Below, one piece after another: positions 8,119 to 16,984 of a DNA stretch of 64,000 nucleotides (its first letter is position 1; each line of letters begins with the position of its first letter). The DNA is taken from positions 155,607 to 219,606 of the forward strand of contig NZ_LQIU01000045.1 in NCBI RefSeq assembly GCF_001499995.1. The letters are read 5' to 3'. The notes under the pieces are model-generated. The model saw only the letters and a program-made list of their open reading frames with translations. It was not told where the DNA came from and searched no databases. Position numbers and translations under genes: made by a program. This DNA is from Mycobacterium sp. IS-1496 (GTDB lineage: Bacteria; Actinomycetota; Actinomycetes; Mycobacteriales; Mycobacteriaceae).

Positions 8119-9114
8119 ATGGGGCCCGTGAGTGACGTCCGTGGGCGGGTATGGCGGAACGGCGAACCGCAGGACGAGTTCGAGTTCGCCGGGATCTCCG
8201 ACTACCTCGCCGAACCGGGGACCCTCGTCTGGGCCGACGTCTACGCCTCCGACCACGCCATCCTCAAAGACCTCGCCCACGAACTGGGCCTCAACGAGTG
8301 GGCCGTCGAGGACGCGGTCGCCGAATCCGAACGCACCAAGGCCACCGTCTATCCGACGCACACGTTCTTCACCGTCTACAGCGTCGACACCCACGAACCG
8401 GACAGCGACACCGACTCCACGCTGGCTGTTCACCGCATCTCCGGGTTCGTGCTGCCGCGGGGGCTGATCACCGTGCGGATGTCGCCGGACTTCGACATCG
8501 AGGCGGTCTCCGAGCGGTTCGACGAACTCGGCGGCCAGGAATTCGGCGTCGGCGCCCTCGTGCACGCCCTGCTCGACACGGTGGTCGACGGCCATTTCGC
8601 GGCGGTGCAGGACCTCGACGACGCCATCGAGGAGGTCGAGGACGCGTTGTTCTCCGACGCGAAGCTGCCGGGTGGGTTGCAGCGCAGGACATTTCAGCTG
8701 CGTAAGGACCTCGTGCACCTGCGGCGGGTGGTGTTGCCGATGCGTGAGGTGGTCAATTCGATCCAGCACCGCCGCTTCGACGCGAAGACCTCGCCCGAGC
8801 TCGACCCGCGCTACGCCGACCTCTACGACCACGTGCTGCGGGCGTCGGAGTGGACCGAGTCGCTGCGCGACATGATCACGACCGTCTTCGAGACGAATCT
8901 GTCCCTACAGGACGCCCGGCTCAACATGGTGATGAAGAAGCTGACCGGCTGGGCGGCGATCATCGCGGTGCCGACGGCCATCACCGGGTTCTACGGCCAG
9001 AACGTCATCTACCCGGGGATCGAGACGGTCGCGGGGTTCGTCACGAGTTCGGTACTGATCCTGCTGCTGGTCGCGATCCTCTATGTGATGTTCAGACGCC
9101 GCGACTGGCTCTAG
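8119..9114 (+). CDS. corA: CorA-family divalent metal ion channel
   Basis: A 331-residue CorA-type protein: a long acidic and helical cytoplasmic funnel followed by two transmembrane helices at the C-terminus (about 275-295 and 302-323). CorA proteins move Mg2+ or Co2+/Ni2+ across the inner membrane as pentamers. The signature loop after TM1 normally reads GMN; here it is YGQN (residues 292-295) followed by VIYPG, a substitution I remember from some actinobacterial paralogues. That may alter ion selectivity. A GTG at 8128 (VSDVRGRVW) is an equally good start. A Crp-like site lies directly upstream. Confidence 0.85.
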   Translation: MGPVSDVRGRVWRNGEPQDEFEFAGISDYLAEPGTLVWADVYASDHAILKDLAHELGLNEWAVEDAVAESERTKATVYPTHTFFTVYSVDTHEPDSDTDSTLAVHRISGFVLPRGLITVRMSPDFDIEAVSERFDELGGQEFGVGALVHALLDTVVDGHFAAVQDLDDAIEEVEDALFSDAKLPGGLQRRTFQLRKDLVHLRRVVLPMREVVNSIQHRRFDAKTSPELDPRYADLYDHVLRASEWTESLRDMITTVFETNLSLQDARLNMVMKKLTGWAAIIAVPTAITGFYGQNVIYPGIETVAGFVTSSVLILLLVAILYVMFRRRDWL

Positions 9115-9149
9115 GTCGGCATAGCCGCACGCGCCCTACGCCCGTTGTC

Positions 9150-9222
9150 GACACCACGGCTGTCGATTTCCCGCCAACCCGCGAAACCACAGCCCTGGGG
9201 TCGAAACCGAGCACAGCATCGG
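9150..9222 (+). repeat. palindromic dispersed repeat, copy 1
   Basis: A 73-base element in the gap between corA and the AbiEi-like gene. It begins GACACCACGGCTGT (9150-9163) and contains the imperfect complement ACAGCCCTGGGGTC (9189-9202), so it can fold into a long hairpin. It ends GAGCACAGCATCGG (9209-9222). A second copy of the same length and order lies on the opposite strand at 38177-38250. The right half is nearly identical between copies, whereas the loop differs. Confidence 0.7.
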
Positions 9223-9282
9223 AATAGCCACTCCCTCCTCAGAGCCGGCGGGCTTGTCGGTGAGGCGGGCCATCATCGCGGC

Positions 9283-10164
9283 ATGTTCCCGATCGTGGGT
9301 TCCGAGGAGATCGCCGCCGGACGGCTGACGCGGGCGGCATTGCGGTGGAACTACACCGCTATCCACCCGAACATCTACCTGCCCCGAGGCGCGACCCGCA
9401 CACCTGCCGCGAGGACCGCGGCCGCGTTCCTCTGGACAGGACGCAAGGGCGTCATCGCCGGCCGGGCGGCCGCCCATCTGCACGGCGTGTACTGGGCCTT
9501 GACAGACCATGACATCGAGGTGATCGGCAAGCACCGCAAGCCCGTGCACGGTGTCGCGATCCACGACGAACGCATCGGCCCGGACGAGATCCGCCACTAC
9601 GGAGCCGAACTCCTCGTCACCTCTCCGGCCCGCACCGCTCTGGATCTCGGCCGCCGTCTGCCCCGGGTCGAGGCCGTGACCGTGCTCGACGCTCTGGCGG
9701 CCGCGTCGGGTGTGACGGCCGCAGAGGTTCAGGCGCTGGCAGCCCGCTACCCGGGGATGCGCGGGATGCCGGCGGCTCGGGAGGCCGTCGAGCTGATGGA
9801 CGGCGGTGCCCAGTCGCGGGAGGAGTCGATGATCCGGCTGTTCCTGATGGACGCCGGTCTACCCAGACCGACGACGAGCATCTCGCTCGAGGACAAGCTC
9901 TGGTCGGCGCGCATCGCCATGGGCTGGAAGTTCGCGAAGGTCGGCATCAGCTTCGAATCCGACGACCACCTCGAGAGCTACTCAGGGGTGCAGCGGCTCG
10001 AGACCGAGGAACTGATACAACGGCTGGGCTGGTTGCACATTCGCGCACATCCGTGGCGCAGCCTACGAATCGTCCGGTCGCGCGCGCGAGCGGCGCTCAT
10101 GTCCCGCGCTCAGCCCACTTGGAGTGGCGAGTGGGTGCCCACCAGATCGGCGGCCAGCCGGTAG
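9283..10164 (+). CDS. AbiEi/DUF559-like protein with altered nuclease motif
   Basis: A 293-residue protein. The N-terminal part (RLTRAALRWNYTAIHPNIYL and the segment after it, VIAGRAAAHLHG) looks like the winged-helix half of AbiEi-type proteins common in actinobacteria. The C-terminal part resembles the Vsr/DUF559 endonuclease-like domain usually seen there. In those relatives I expect a VEYDG-H core; here it reads ISFESDDHLES, so the metal-binding Asp is not conserved and the domain may be inactive. The ATG at 9283 is chosen because the longer frame would begin inside the palindromic repeat. Its 3' end overlaps the convergent flavoprotein gene by 55 bases. No partner toxin gene is adjacent. 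Confidence 0.65.
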   Translation: MFPIVGSEEIAAGRLTRAALRWNYTAIHPNIYLPRGATRTPAARTAAAFLWTGRKGVIAGRAAAHLHGVYWALTDHDIEVIGKHRKPVHGVAIHDERIGPDEIRHYGAELLVTSPARTALDLGRRLPRVEAVTVLDALAAASGVTAAEVQALAARYPGMRGMPAAREAVELMDGGAQSREESMIRLFLMDAGLPRPTTSISLEDKLWSARIAMGWKFAKVGISFESDDHLESYSGVQRLETEELIQRLGWLHIRAHPWRSLRIVRSRARAALMSRAQPTWSGEWVPTRSAASR

Positions 10165-11264
10165 TCGTCGTCGGCGTTGAGGCTGAGCACCCCGACCACC
10201 TCACCGCCTGCCTCGTACCAGACCGTGAAGCCGTCGCGGTGGTCGACGAGCCGGCTGTGCTCGTACGGAACGCCCCAGCCGCGGTACTTGAGCCGGGCCT
10301 CGCCGATCGCGCAGTGGAACCCCGGCACCTTCGCCCAGGCGGTCGGATATCCCGCGGCGGCCGCGCCGGCGATCTCGCCCTGATCGGCGGCGTCGCGCCA
10401 GTGTTCGGTCGGGATCGACCTGCCCGCGGCGACGTTGAACGCCAGCGCGACGTCGCCCGCGGCGAAGACGTTGGGCGCTGACGTGTGCATGTGCTCGTTG
10501 ACGACGATCCGCCCGGCCCGGGTCCGGATCCCCGCCGCCTCGGCCAACCGGGCGTCCGGGCGCACCCCCGTCGCGGCGACGACGAGATCGCCGTCGAGCG
10601 CACCGCCGTCGTCGAGGGTCACACCGTCGTCACGCACCTCCACGACGCGCACCGGGCCGGTGAATCGGACGCCGCAGTCCGACAACAGCTTCGCGATGCG
10701 CTCACCCGCGTCGAGGCCGAACCGGCGCTGCAGCGGCACCGGTTCGCCGGCCACCATCGTCGTGGCGATCCCGTTGGCCGCCAGACACGCGGCCGCCTCA
10801 CACCCGATCAGCCCGCCGCCGATCACCACGGCGGTGCGGGCCTGCAGGGCGGTCATGCGGATGGCGACGGCATCGGCGAGCGAACGCAGCCGCAGTGCGT
10901 TCGCGGCGCCGGGCACGTCGAGCGGGACGGGCGTGGCGCCGGGTGCGAGCACCAGACTCCAGTACGGGTAGCGCCGCCCGCCGCGGGTGATCACCTCGCG
11001 GGCGTCGAGGTCGATGTGGTCGACGGTGATGCCGCGGACGAGTTCTAGGCGCCTCTTGTCGAACCAGTCGGGCGTGTGGAGGTCGACGTTCTGGTCGCGA
11101 CCGCAGAGGAAGTCTTTGCTCAGCGGCGGCTTGGCGTAGGGCATCGCGGGGTCGGCGGTCAGGATCTGTACGCGCAGGTGCGGGTGCCGCTCGCGGAACG
11201 CCGCGGCCGCGCTGAGCCCGGCGGGTCCGCTGCCGACGGCGATCAACCCTGACGACGTTGCCAC
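10110..11264 (-). CDS. FAD/NAD(P)-dependent ferredoxin-reductase-like oxidoreductase
   Basis: A 384-residue flavoprotein of the rubredoxin/ferredoxin reductase type. The FAD-binding motif VGSGPAGLSAA (10-20), the YAKPPLSKDFL segment, the NAD-binding motif VIGGGLIGCEAA (147-158), the ATGVRPDARL stretch and the second FAD contact NVFAAGDVA are all present. Such enzymes pass electrons from NAD(P)H to a ferredoxin or rubredoxin that feeds a P450 or other oxygenase; none is encoded next to it. The start lies 72 bases from the divergent MarR gene, whose perfect dyad operator could also control this gene (inference). Confidence 0.85.
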   Translation of the reverse strand: MATSSGLIAVGSGPAGLSAAAAFRERHPHLRVQILTADPAMPYAKPPLSKDFLCGRDQNVDLHTPDWFDKRRLELVRGITVDHIDLDAREVITRGGRRYPYWSLVLAPGATPVPLDVPGAANALRLRSLADAVAIRMTALQARTAVVIGGGLIGCEAAACLAANGIATTMVAGEPVPLQRRFGLDAGERIAKLLSDCGVRFTGPVRVVEVRDDGVTLDDGGALDGDLVVAATGVRPDARLAEAAGIRTRAGRIVVNEHMHTSAPNVFAAGDVALAFNVAAGRSIPTEHWRDAADQGEIAGAAAAGYPTAWAKVPGFHCAIGEARLKYRGWGVPYEHSRLVDHRDGFTVWYEAGGEVVGVLSLNADDDYRLAADLVGTHSPLQVG

Positions 11265-11318
11265 GTCCGGGGAGTACCACCGCCGAGACCCGGTTAAGCG
11301 CAGTTCGGACTTGGTATC

Positions 11319-11349
11319 CGGTTATATGCATGTGCTATGCATATAACCG
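11319..11349. promoter_or_regulatory. perfect 13-bp inverted repeat, probable MarR operator
   Basis: CGGTTATATGCAT (11319-11331) and its exact complement ATGCATATAACCG (11337-11349) are separated by five bases. The ATG of marR is the first codon of the right arm, so a bound repressor would sit on the translation start. There is no room for a Shine-Dalgarno sequence, and the AT-rich left arm could serve as the -10 element of a leaderless transcript starting at the ATG. The divergent flavoprotein start is 55 bases away. Confidence 0.75.
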
Positions 11350-11813
11350 TGCCGCCCTCCCGCTACGACCATCTCGACGAGCTGCTCACCCGGATCCACG
11401 TCATCCGGCAGCGGCCCGAGTGGCGGCGGCAACTGCTCGACCACACCGAGCCGGCGACCACGGTCTCGACGCTGCGGGTCCTGCGCGCCGTCGAGCAGTG
11501 TGAGACGGGCGGGCGCGGGGCATCCATCGGCGATGTCGCCGAGTACATGGCCGTCGAACATTCGACGGCCAGCCGGACCGTCGGATCCGTCGTCGCCGCC
11601 GGGCTGTTGACCAAGACCCTCGCCCCCGACGATCAGCGCCGCTGCGTGCTGGTCCTGACCGATGCCGGGCGCGCTGCGCTGGCCGCCGTGACCGACCGTC
11701 GCCGCGAGATCGTCGCCGACGTGGTGTCCGGCTGGCCCGACACCGACGTCGACGCACTGGTCGGACTGCTCGACCGGCTCGTCGTGGACTTCGAACGCGG
11801 GGTGCGGGCATGA
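11337..11813 (+). CDS. MarR-family transcriptional regulator
   Basis: A 158-residue winged-helix protein. The recognition region ASIGDVAEYMAVEHSTASRT and the wing LAPDDQRRCVLVLTDAGRAAL are clear MarR features. It overlaps the following MFS transporter by the ATGA tetranucleotide, the typical MarR-efflux pump arrangement in which a small hydrophobic compound releases repression. The ATG at 11337 lies inside a perfect dyad and is probably leaderless; an in-frame GTG at 11349 is a possible alternative. Autoregulation through 11319-11349 is inferred from position and symmetry. Confidence 0.85.
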   Translation: MHITVPPSRYDHLDELLTRIHVIRQRPEWRRQLLDHTEPATTVSTLRVLRAVEQCETGGRGASIGDVAEYMAVEHSTASRTVGSVVAAGLLTKTLAPDDQRRCVLVLTDAGRAALAAVTDRRREIVADVVSGWPDTDVDALVGLLDRLVVDFERGVRA

Positions 11814-13048
11814 CCGCACAGGCCACCGCGCCGCCGCAGGCCCGCGGCGCGCTCGGGTTGATGTTCGACCCGGTGTTCGGCGCCCTGTTCTGGGGCAAGA
11901 TGTTCTCGATCGTCGCGGTGTGGACGCACGGCATCATCTCGGCGATCGTCATGTACGAGGCGACCGGTTCGGCGCTGATGGTCGGCCTGGTCGGCGTCGT
12001 GCAGTTCGGACCGCAGCTCATCTTCAGCCCGACCAGCGGCAAGTGGGCCGACACCGGCAACCCGGCGCGGCAGATCCTGCTCGGCCGCCTGCTGTGTCTG
12101 GTCGGTTCGGGGTCGATCGCGGTGTGGCTGGCCATCACCGAGGAACAGGCCGCGGCGGCGGTGCTGCTCGGCACCCTGCTCGTCGGGATCGGTTTCGTGG
12201 TGGGCGGGCCCGCGATGCAGTCGATCGTGCCCAACCTGATCCGCAGCGGCGAACTGTCGACCGCCATGGCGCTCAACAGCATCCCGATGACGATCGGCCG
12301 GATGATCGGCCCGGTGATCGGCGCCTACCTGGCCGCGCACCTCGGATACGCCGAGGGATTCGCGGTCAGCGCGGGTCTGCACCTGATCTTCGCGATATTC
12401 CTGCTGGTCGTCCGGTTCCCCGCTCCCCCGGTGCGCCGGGAGGGCGCGGACTACCGGGTCCGCGCGGCGCTGAAGTACGTCTGGCACGACAAACCGCTGT
12501 TTCTGGCACTGCTGGCGGTGACGACGGTCGGGTTCGCCGCGGACCCGTCGATCACGCTGACACCGTCGATGGCCGACGCGCTCGGCGGGGACACCCGACT
12601 GGTCGGGGCGCTGTCGGCGGTGTTCGGCATCGGCGCGGCGCTGGGCATGGCGGTGCTGGCGCTGCTGCGCGGGCGGATCGCGGCCGGGTGGGTGTCGTCG
12701 GTCGGGTTGTGGCTGCTGTGCGCCGGGTGCGCGGTGCTGGCGTTCGGGACGGTCACGCCGGTGGCGGTGGCGGGGTTCGCGCTGGCGGGTCTGGGCTTCG
12801 GCTGGGCGATGACCGGCCTGAGCACGGTGGTGCAGGAGCGGGCGCCGGAGGAACTGCGCGGCCGCATCATGGCGCTGTGGCTGGTCGGGTTCCTGGGGTC
12901 GCGGCCGATCGCGGCGGCGGTGCTCGGCGGGGCGGCCGATGCGGTGAACGTGTTCGTCGCCTTCGGGGTGGCGGCGGTGTCGGTGGTGGGCGTCGCGGCG
13001 ATATGCCGGCCGTCCGCGCTCACCGGCGGGCTACCGGTCCGGATCTAG
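11810..13048 (+). CDS. MFS transporter (MFS_3/EntS-like)
   Basis: A 412-residue polytopic membrane protein with ten to twelve hydrophobic helices. The segment SGKWADTGNPARQILLGRL is the cytoplasmic loop 2-3 signature in the form found in the MFS_3 group (enterobactin-exporter-like). The order MarR-MFS with a four-base overlap suggests drug or metabolite efflux under MarR control. The substrate cannot be told. A downstream GC-rich run of Val/Gly codons late in the gene encodes the last helices without interruption. Confidence 0.85.
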   Translation: MTAQATAPPQARGALGLMFDPVFGALFWGKMFSIVAVWTHGIISAIVMYEATGSALMVGLVGVVQFGPQLIFSPTSGKWADTGNPARQILLGRLLCLVGSGSIAVWLAITEEQAAAAVLLGTLLVGIGFVVGGPAMQSIVPNLIRSGELSTAMALNSIPMTIGRMIGPVIGAYLAAHLGYAEGFAVSAGLHLIFAIFLLVVRFPAPPVRREGADYRVRAALKYVWHDKPLFLALLAVTTVGFAADPSITLTPSMADALGGDTRLVGALSAVFGIGAALGMAVLALLRGRIAAGWVSSVGLWLLCAGCAVLAFGTVTPVAVAGFALAGLGFGWAMTGLSTVVQERAPEELRGRIMALWLVGFLGSRPIAAAVLGGAADAVNVFVAFGVAAVSVVGVAAICRPSALTGGLPVRI

Positions 13049-13054
13049 GCGGCA

Positions 13055-13651
13055 CTAGACCGTCGCGGCGACCGGCGGGCCGATCTCCTGCTCCAGATCC
13101 TGGATCACCCGGGCCAACTCGTCGACCAGCCAGCTCTCACGACGCCGGCGGTACACCTCGAGCAGCGACCTGTAATACCAGAGATGGTCCTGCGGATCGG
13201 CCGTGCTGAACCGCTCCCACAGCGGCGGCCCGAGCCGGCGCAGGTCCCGCAGGATCGCCCGCGCGTTGTCGAGCTTGTCGGCCAACGACACCAGGATGGT
13301 GCCGTCCGACGCCTTGCCCAGATGGGCGATGTAGTCCTCCTTGCGCTGCCGCCACGGCGGCTTCGGCGTGACCATCGTGTCGCTGCACTCCTCGACGATG
13401 TCGGCGACCTCCGCCCCGAACCTGGTCCGGATCTCGTCGAGCGTCTGCTCCCCGCCCTGGTCCTCGGCCGCGTCGTGCAGAAGACCGGCGATCGCCTCGG
13501 TCTCGCTGCCGCCCGCCTCGATCACCAGACCCGCCACCGAGAGCAGATGCCCCACGTAGGGCACCTCCCCACCCTTGCGCCGCTGCGTGCGGTGCAACGC
13601 CGATGTGTAGGCGAGCGCCTCGTCGAATCGTTCGGTCAGTCGTGTGGCCAT
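13055..13651 (-). CDS. HD-domain hydrolase of the RelA/SpoT (small alarmone hydrolase) type
   Basis: A 198-residue single-domain protein. The metal-binding pattern of SpoT-like hydrolases is visible: YVGHLLSVA (His 35), GLLHDAAED (HD 59-60, ED 63-64) and SLADKLDNA (Asp 125). There is no synthetase or TGS/ACT domain, so it resembles MESH1-type hydrolases that remove the 3' pyrophosphate of (p)ppGpp. Activity on alarmones is inferred from the motif set; other nucleotides are possible. It reads convergently with the MFS gene, and divergently from recC with 60 bases between the starts. Confidence 0.75.
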   Translation of the reverse strand: MATRLTERFDEALAYTSALHRTQRRKGGEVPYVGHLLSVAGLVIEAGGSETEAIAGLLHDAAEDQGGEQTLDEIRTRFGAEVADIVEECSDTMVTPKPPWRQRKEDYIAHLGKASDGTILVSLADKLDNARAILRDLRRLGPPLWERFSTADPQDHLWYYRSLLEVYRRRRESWLVDELARVIQDLEQEIGPPVAATV

Positions 13652-13711
13652 ACGCGGGGAATGCCCGCCTTGCCCGCGATTAGTCGGACCCGCGCTCTAT
13701 CGTTTGGACTG

Positions 13712-16700
13712 ATGCCATTCCACGTGCACCGGGCGGAGCGCACCGACCTGCTGGCCGACGGACTCGGCGCCCTGCTGTCCACTCCCCTGGCCGACCCCTT
13801 CGCCGAGGAACTCGTGATCGTCCCGGCCAAGGGGGTCGAGCGGTGGCTGAGCCAGCGCCTGTCCCACGTCCTCGGCCGCGGTTCGGGTGACGACGGCGTC
13901 TGCGCGGGCATCACCTTCCGCAGCCCGCGGTCCCTCATCGCCCAAATCATGGCGGGATCATCCGGCACCCAGGACGACGACCCCTGGGCCCCCGACAGCC
14001 TGGTCTGGCCGCTGCTCGAGGTCATCGACGACAACCTCGACCAGCCGTGGTGCACCACGCTCGCCACCCACCTCGGCCACTTCGAACACGGCGAGGAGAA
14101 AGCACTGCGGCAGAGCCGCCGCTACGCCGTCGCGCGCCGCCTCGCCGGCCTGTTCGCCTCCTACGCGCGCCAACGCCCGCAGTTGCTCGTCGACTGGCTC
14201 GCCGGCGACGCCGGGGACCTCGACGACGACCTGCACTGGCAACCGCATCTCTGGCGCGCGCTCGCCGAGCGGGTGCCCGTCGACCCTCCCCACGTGAGGC
14301 ACACCAAAACCGTTGCCCGCCTTCGCGAGTCACCCACCGACCTCCCCGAACGCCTGTCGCTGTTCGGCCACACCCGCCTGCCCGCCACCGAGGTCGAACT
14401 GCTCGACGCGCTCGCCACCCACCACGACCTGCACCTGTGGCTGCCGCATCCCAGCGATCAGCTGTGGACCTCGCTGCGGGCCCACCGCGGCCCCATCCGC
14501 CGCCGCGACGACACCACCCACCGCGAAGTCGGCCACCCGCTGCTCGCCACCCTCGGCCGCGACCTGCGCGAACTGCAGCGCGGCCTGCCCGCCGACCCGC
14601 AGACCGACGAGCACCTACATCGGCCGGCCGGCGACGCCGACCATCCCGACACGCTCCTGGGCCTGCTGCAGTCCGACATCGCCGCCAACGCCGTCCGCCC
14701 CGCCGGCCGCCGGCTGCCCGAACACGACCGCTCGGTGCAGGTGCACAGCTGCCACGGCGCCGCACGGCAGATCGACGTCCTGCGTGAGGTGCTGCTCGGC
14801 CTGCTCGTCGACGACCCGACGCTCGAACCCCGCGACATCCTCGTCATGTGTCCGGACATCGAGCACTACGCGCCGTTGATCGTCGCCGGGTTCGGGCTGG
14901 GCGACGTGGTGCACGGCGCACATCCGGCCCATCGCCTGCGCGTCAAACTCGCCGACCGCGCGCTCACGCAGACCAACCCGCTGCTCGGCGTCGCCGCCCA
15001 ACTGCTCATCCTGGCCGGTGGTCGCGCCACCGCCACCGAAGTGCTCAACCTCGCCGAGGCGCCGTCGATCCGGGCGCGGTTCGGCTTCAGCGACGACGAC
15101 CTCGACGCGATCGGCGACTGGGTCCGCGAGGCCAACATCCGGTGGGGCTTCGACCGCGAACACCGTCACCCCTACGGCGTCGACTTCGTCCAGAACACCT
15201 GGCGTTTCGGGCTCGACCGGGTGCTCGCCGGGGTCGCGATGTCCGACGACTCGCACGCCTGGCTCGGCACCACCCTGCCCCTCGACGACGTCGGCAGCGA
15301 CAAGGTCGAACTCGCCGGCCGCCTCGCCGAATACGTCGACCGGCTGCAGCACTGCGTCGAATCACTGAGTGGCACAAGACCTCTGGACGAGTGGCTCGAT
15401 GCGCTGCGCACCGGCATCGACCAGTTGACCGCGGTCCCCGACGACGACACATGGCAGACCACTCAACTGGAACGTGAATTCGCCGACGTGGTGGCCCAGG
15501 CGGGCCTGCGACGCGACACGCTGCTGCGCCTGCCGGATGTGAAGGCGCTCCTGGACCGCCACCTCGCCGGGCGGCCCACCCGCGCGAACTTCCGCACCGG
15601 CACGCTGACGGTGTGCACGATGGTGCCGATGCGTTCGGTCCCGCACCGGGTGGTGTGCCTGGTGGGTCTCGACGACGGGGCCTTCCCGCGCCTCGGCGTG
15701 GTGGACGGCGACGACGCGCTGGCCCGCGACCCGATGACCGGCGAGCGCGACATCCGCTCCGAGGACCGCCAGCTGCTACTCGACGCGATCGGCGCGGCGA
15801 CGGAGAAACTCGTCGTCACCTACACCGGCGCCAACGAGTACTCCGGACAGCGCAGACCGCCGGCGGTGCCGCTCGTCGAACTGCTCGACGCGCTCGACGT
15901 CACCACCGAGAGCCCGGTGCGCGACATGATCGTCGTCGAACATCCGTTGCAGCCCTTCGACGTTCGCAACGTCACCCCCGGCGCACTAGGGGTGCCCGGC
16001 AAACCGTTCACGTTCGACTCGACGGCGCTGACCGCGGCGACGGTCGCGGCAGGCGACCGCGCCGAGCGGCCCGGCCTGCTCACCCATCCGCTGCCCCCGC
16101 CACCGGAGGACGACGTCGCGCTCGACGACCTGATCGGCTTCTTCAAGGATCCGGTCAAGGGGTTCTTCCGCGCGCTGGACTTCACGCTGCCGTGGGATGT
16201 CGACGCCGTCGAGGACGCGATGCCGGTGGAGATCGACGCGCTGGCCGAATGGCAGGTCGGCGAACGGATGCTCGACGACATGCTGCGCGGCCTCAACCCC
16301 GAACAGGCACAACAGGCCGAGTGGCGGCGGGGTTCGCTGCCGCCGGGCCGGCTCGGCTGGCGCAAGGCACAGGAGCTGCGCGATCAGGCCGCCGCGCTCG
16401 CCGTCGCCGCACACCGGCACCGCGGACAGCCGCCGCAGGCCTACGACGTCGACGTCCACCTCGGCGGTGGCCGCCGCGTCACGGGCACGATCCCGAAGGT
16501 GTACGGCGACCGGACGGTCACCGTCACGTACTCCAAACTCGACGGCCGCCACCTGCTGGGGTCGTGGATCCAGTTGGCGGCGTTGGCCGCCGGGCGTCCG
16601 GGCGCCGACTGGGCGGCGGTGTGCATCGGCCGCGCGAAGCGGGGCACCACTCCGCGGGAGCGGATGCTGGGCGCACCGCAGGACGCGACGGGCGTGCTGC

Positions 16701-16984
16701 GGGACCTGGTGAGCATGTACGACGCGGGACGACGTGAGCCGATTCCGTTGCCGCCGAAGACGTCTTACGCGTGGGCCGAGGCACGCCATGCCCGTGGGGA
16801 CGCGCAGCGGGAGGCGGGGTTCCGCTGGAAGTCGGGCCGCTACCCCGGTGAGGACGCCGAACCCGCCAATGTGCGGGTGTGGGGGGCGAACGCCTGGCTC
16901 GGCACCCTGCTCACCGCCGGCCTCGACGAGTACGCGACCCGCCTGTGGGTGCCGATGCTCGAAGCCGAGAGGGATCCCGACTGA
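13712..16984 (+). CDS. recC: exodeoxyribonuclease V subunit RecC
   Basis: A 1090-residue protein that matches RecC by its opening (MPFHVHRAERTDLLADGL, the bacterial RecC lead-in), by the helicase-like but catalytically degenerate core, and by its place directly in front of recB. RecC scaffolds RecB and RecD, splits the duplex and in E. coli reads Chi. The ATG at 13712 is preferred over the longer frame because that would run through the divergent HD gene. Its TGA overlaps the recB start by one base (TGATG). In mycobacteria RecBCD is known to work mainly in single-strand annealing, with AdnAB serving homologous recombination. Confidence 0.92.
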   Translation: MPFHVHRAERTDLLADGLGALLSTPLADPFAEELVIVPAKGVERWLSQRLSHVLGRGSGDDGVCAGITFRSPRSLIAQIMAGSSGTQDDDPWAPDSLVWPLLEVIDDNLDQPWCTTLATHLGHFEHGEEKALRQSRRYAVARRLAGLFASYARQRPQLLVDWLAGDAGDLDDDLHWQPHLWRALAERVPVDPPHVRHTKTVARLRESPTDLPERLSLFGHTRLPATEVELLDALATHHDLHLWLPHPSDQLWTSLRAHRGPIRRRDDTTHREVGHPLLATLGRDLRELQRGLPADPQTDEHLHRPAGDADHPDTLLGLLQSDIAANAVRPAGRRLPEHDRSVQVHSCHGAARQIDVLREVLLGLLVDDPTLEPRDILVMCPDIEHYAPLIVAGFGLGDVVHGAHPAHRLRVKLADRALTQTNPLLGVAAQLLILAGGRATATEVLNLAEAPSIRARFGFSDDDLDAIGDWVREANIRWGFDREHRHPYGVDFVQNTWRFGLDRVLAGVAMSDDSHAWLGTTLPLDDVGSDKVELAGRLAEYVDRLQHCVESLSGTRPLDEWLDALRTGIDQLTAVPDDDTWQTTQLEREFADVVAQAGLRRDTLLRLPDVKALLDRHLAGRPTRANFRTGTLTVCTMVPMRSVPHRVVCLVGLDDGAFPRLGVVDGDDALARDPMTGERDIRSEDRQLLLDAIGAATEKLVVTYTGANEYSGQRRPPAVPLVELLDALDVTTESPVRDMIVVEHPLQPFDVRNVTPGALGVPGKPFTFDSTALTAATVAAGDRAERPGLLTHPLPPPPEDDVALDDLIGFFKDPVKGFFRALDFTLPWDVDAVEDAMPVEIDALAEWQVGERMLDDMLRGLNPEQAQQAEWRRGSLPPGRLGWRKAQELRDQAAALAVAAHRHRGQPPQAYDVDVHLGGGRRVTGTIPKVYGDRTVTVTYSKLDGRHLLGSWIQLAALAAGRPGADWAAVCIGRAKRGTTPRERMLGAPQDATGVLRDLVSMYDAGRREPIPLPPKTSYAWAEARHARGDAQREAGFRWKSGRYPGEDAEPANVRVWGANAWLGTLLTAGLDEYATRLWVPMLEAERDPD

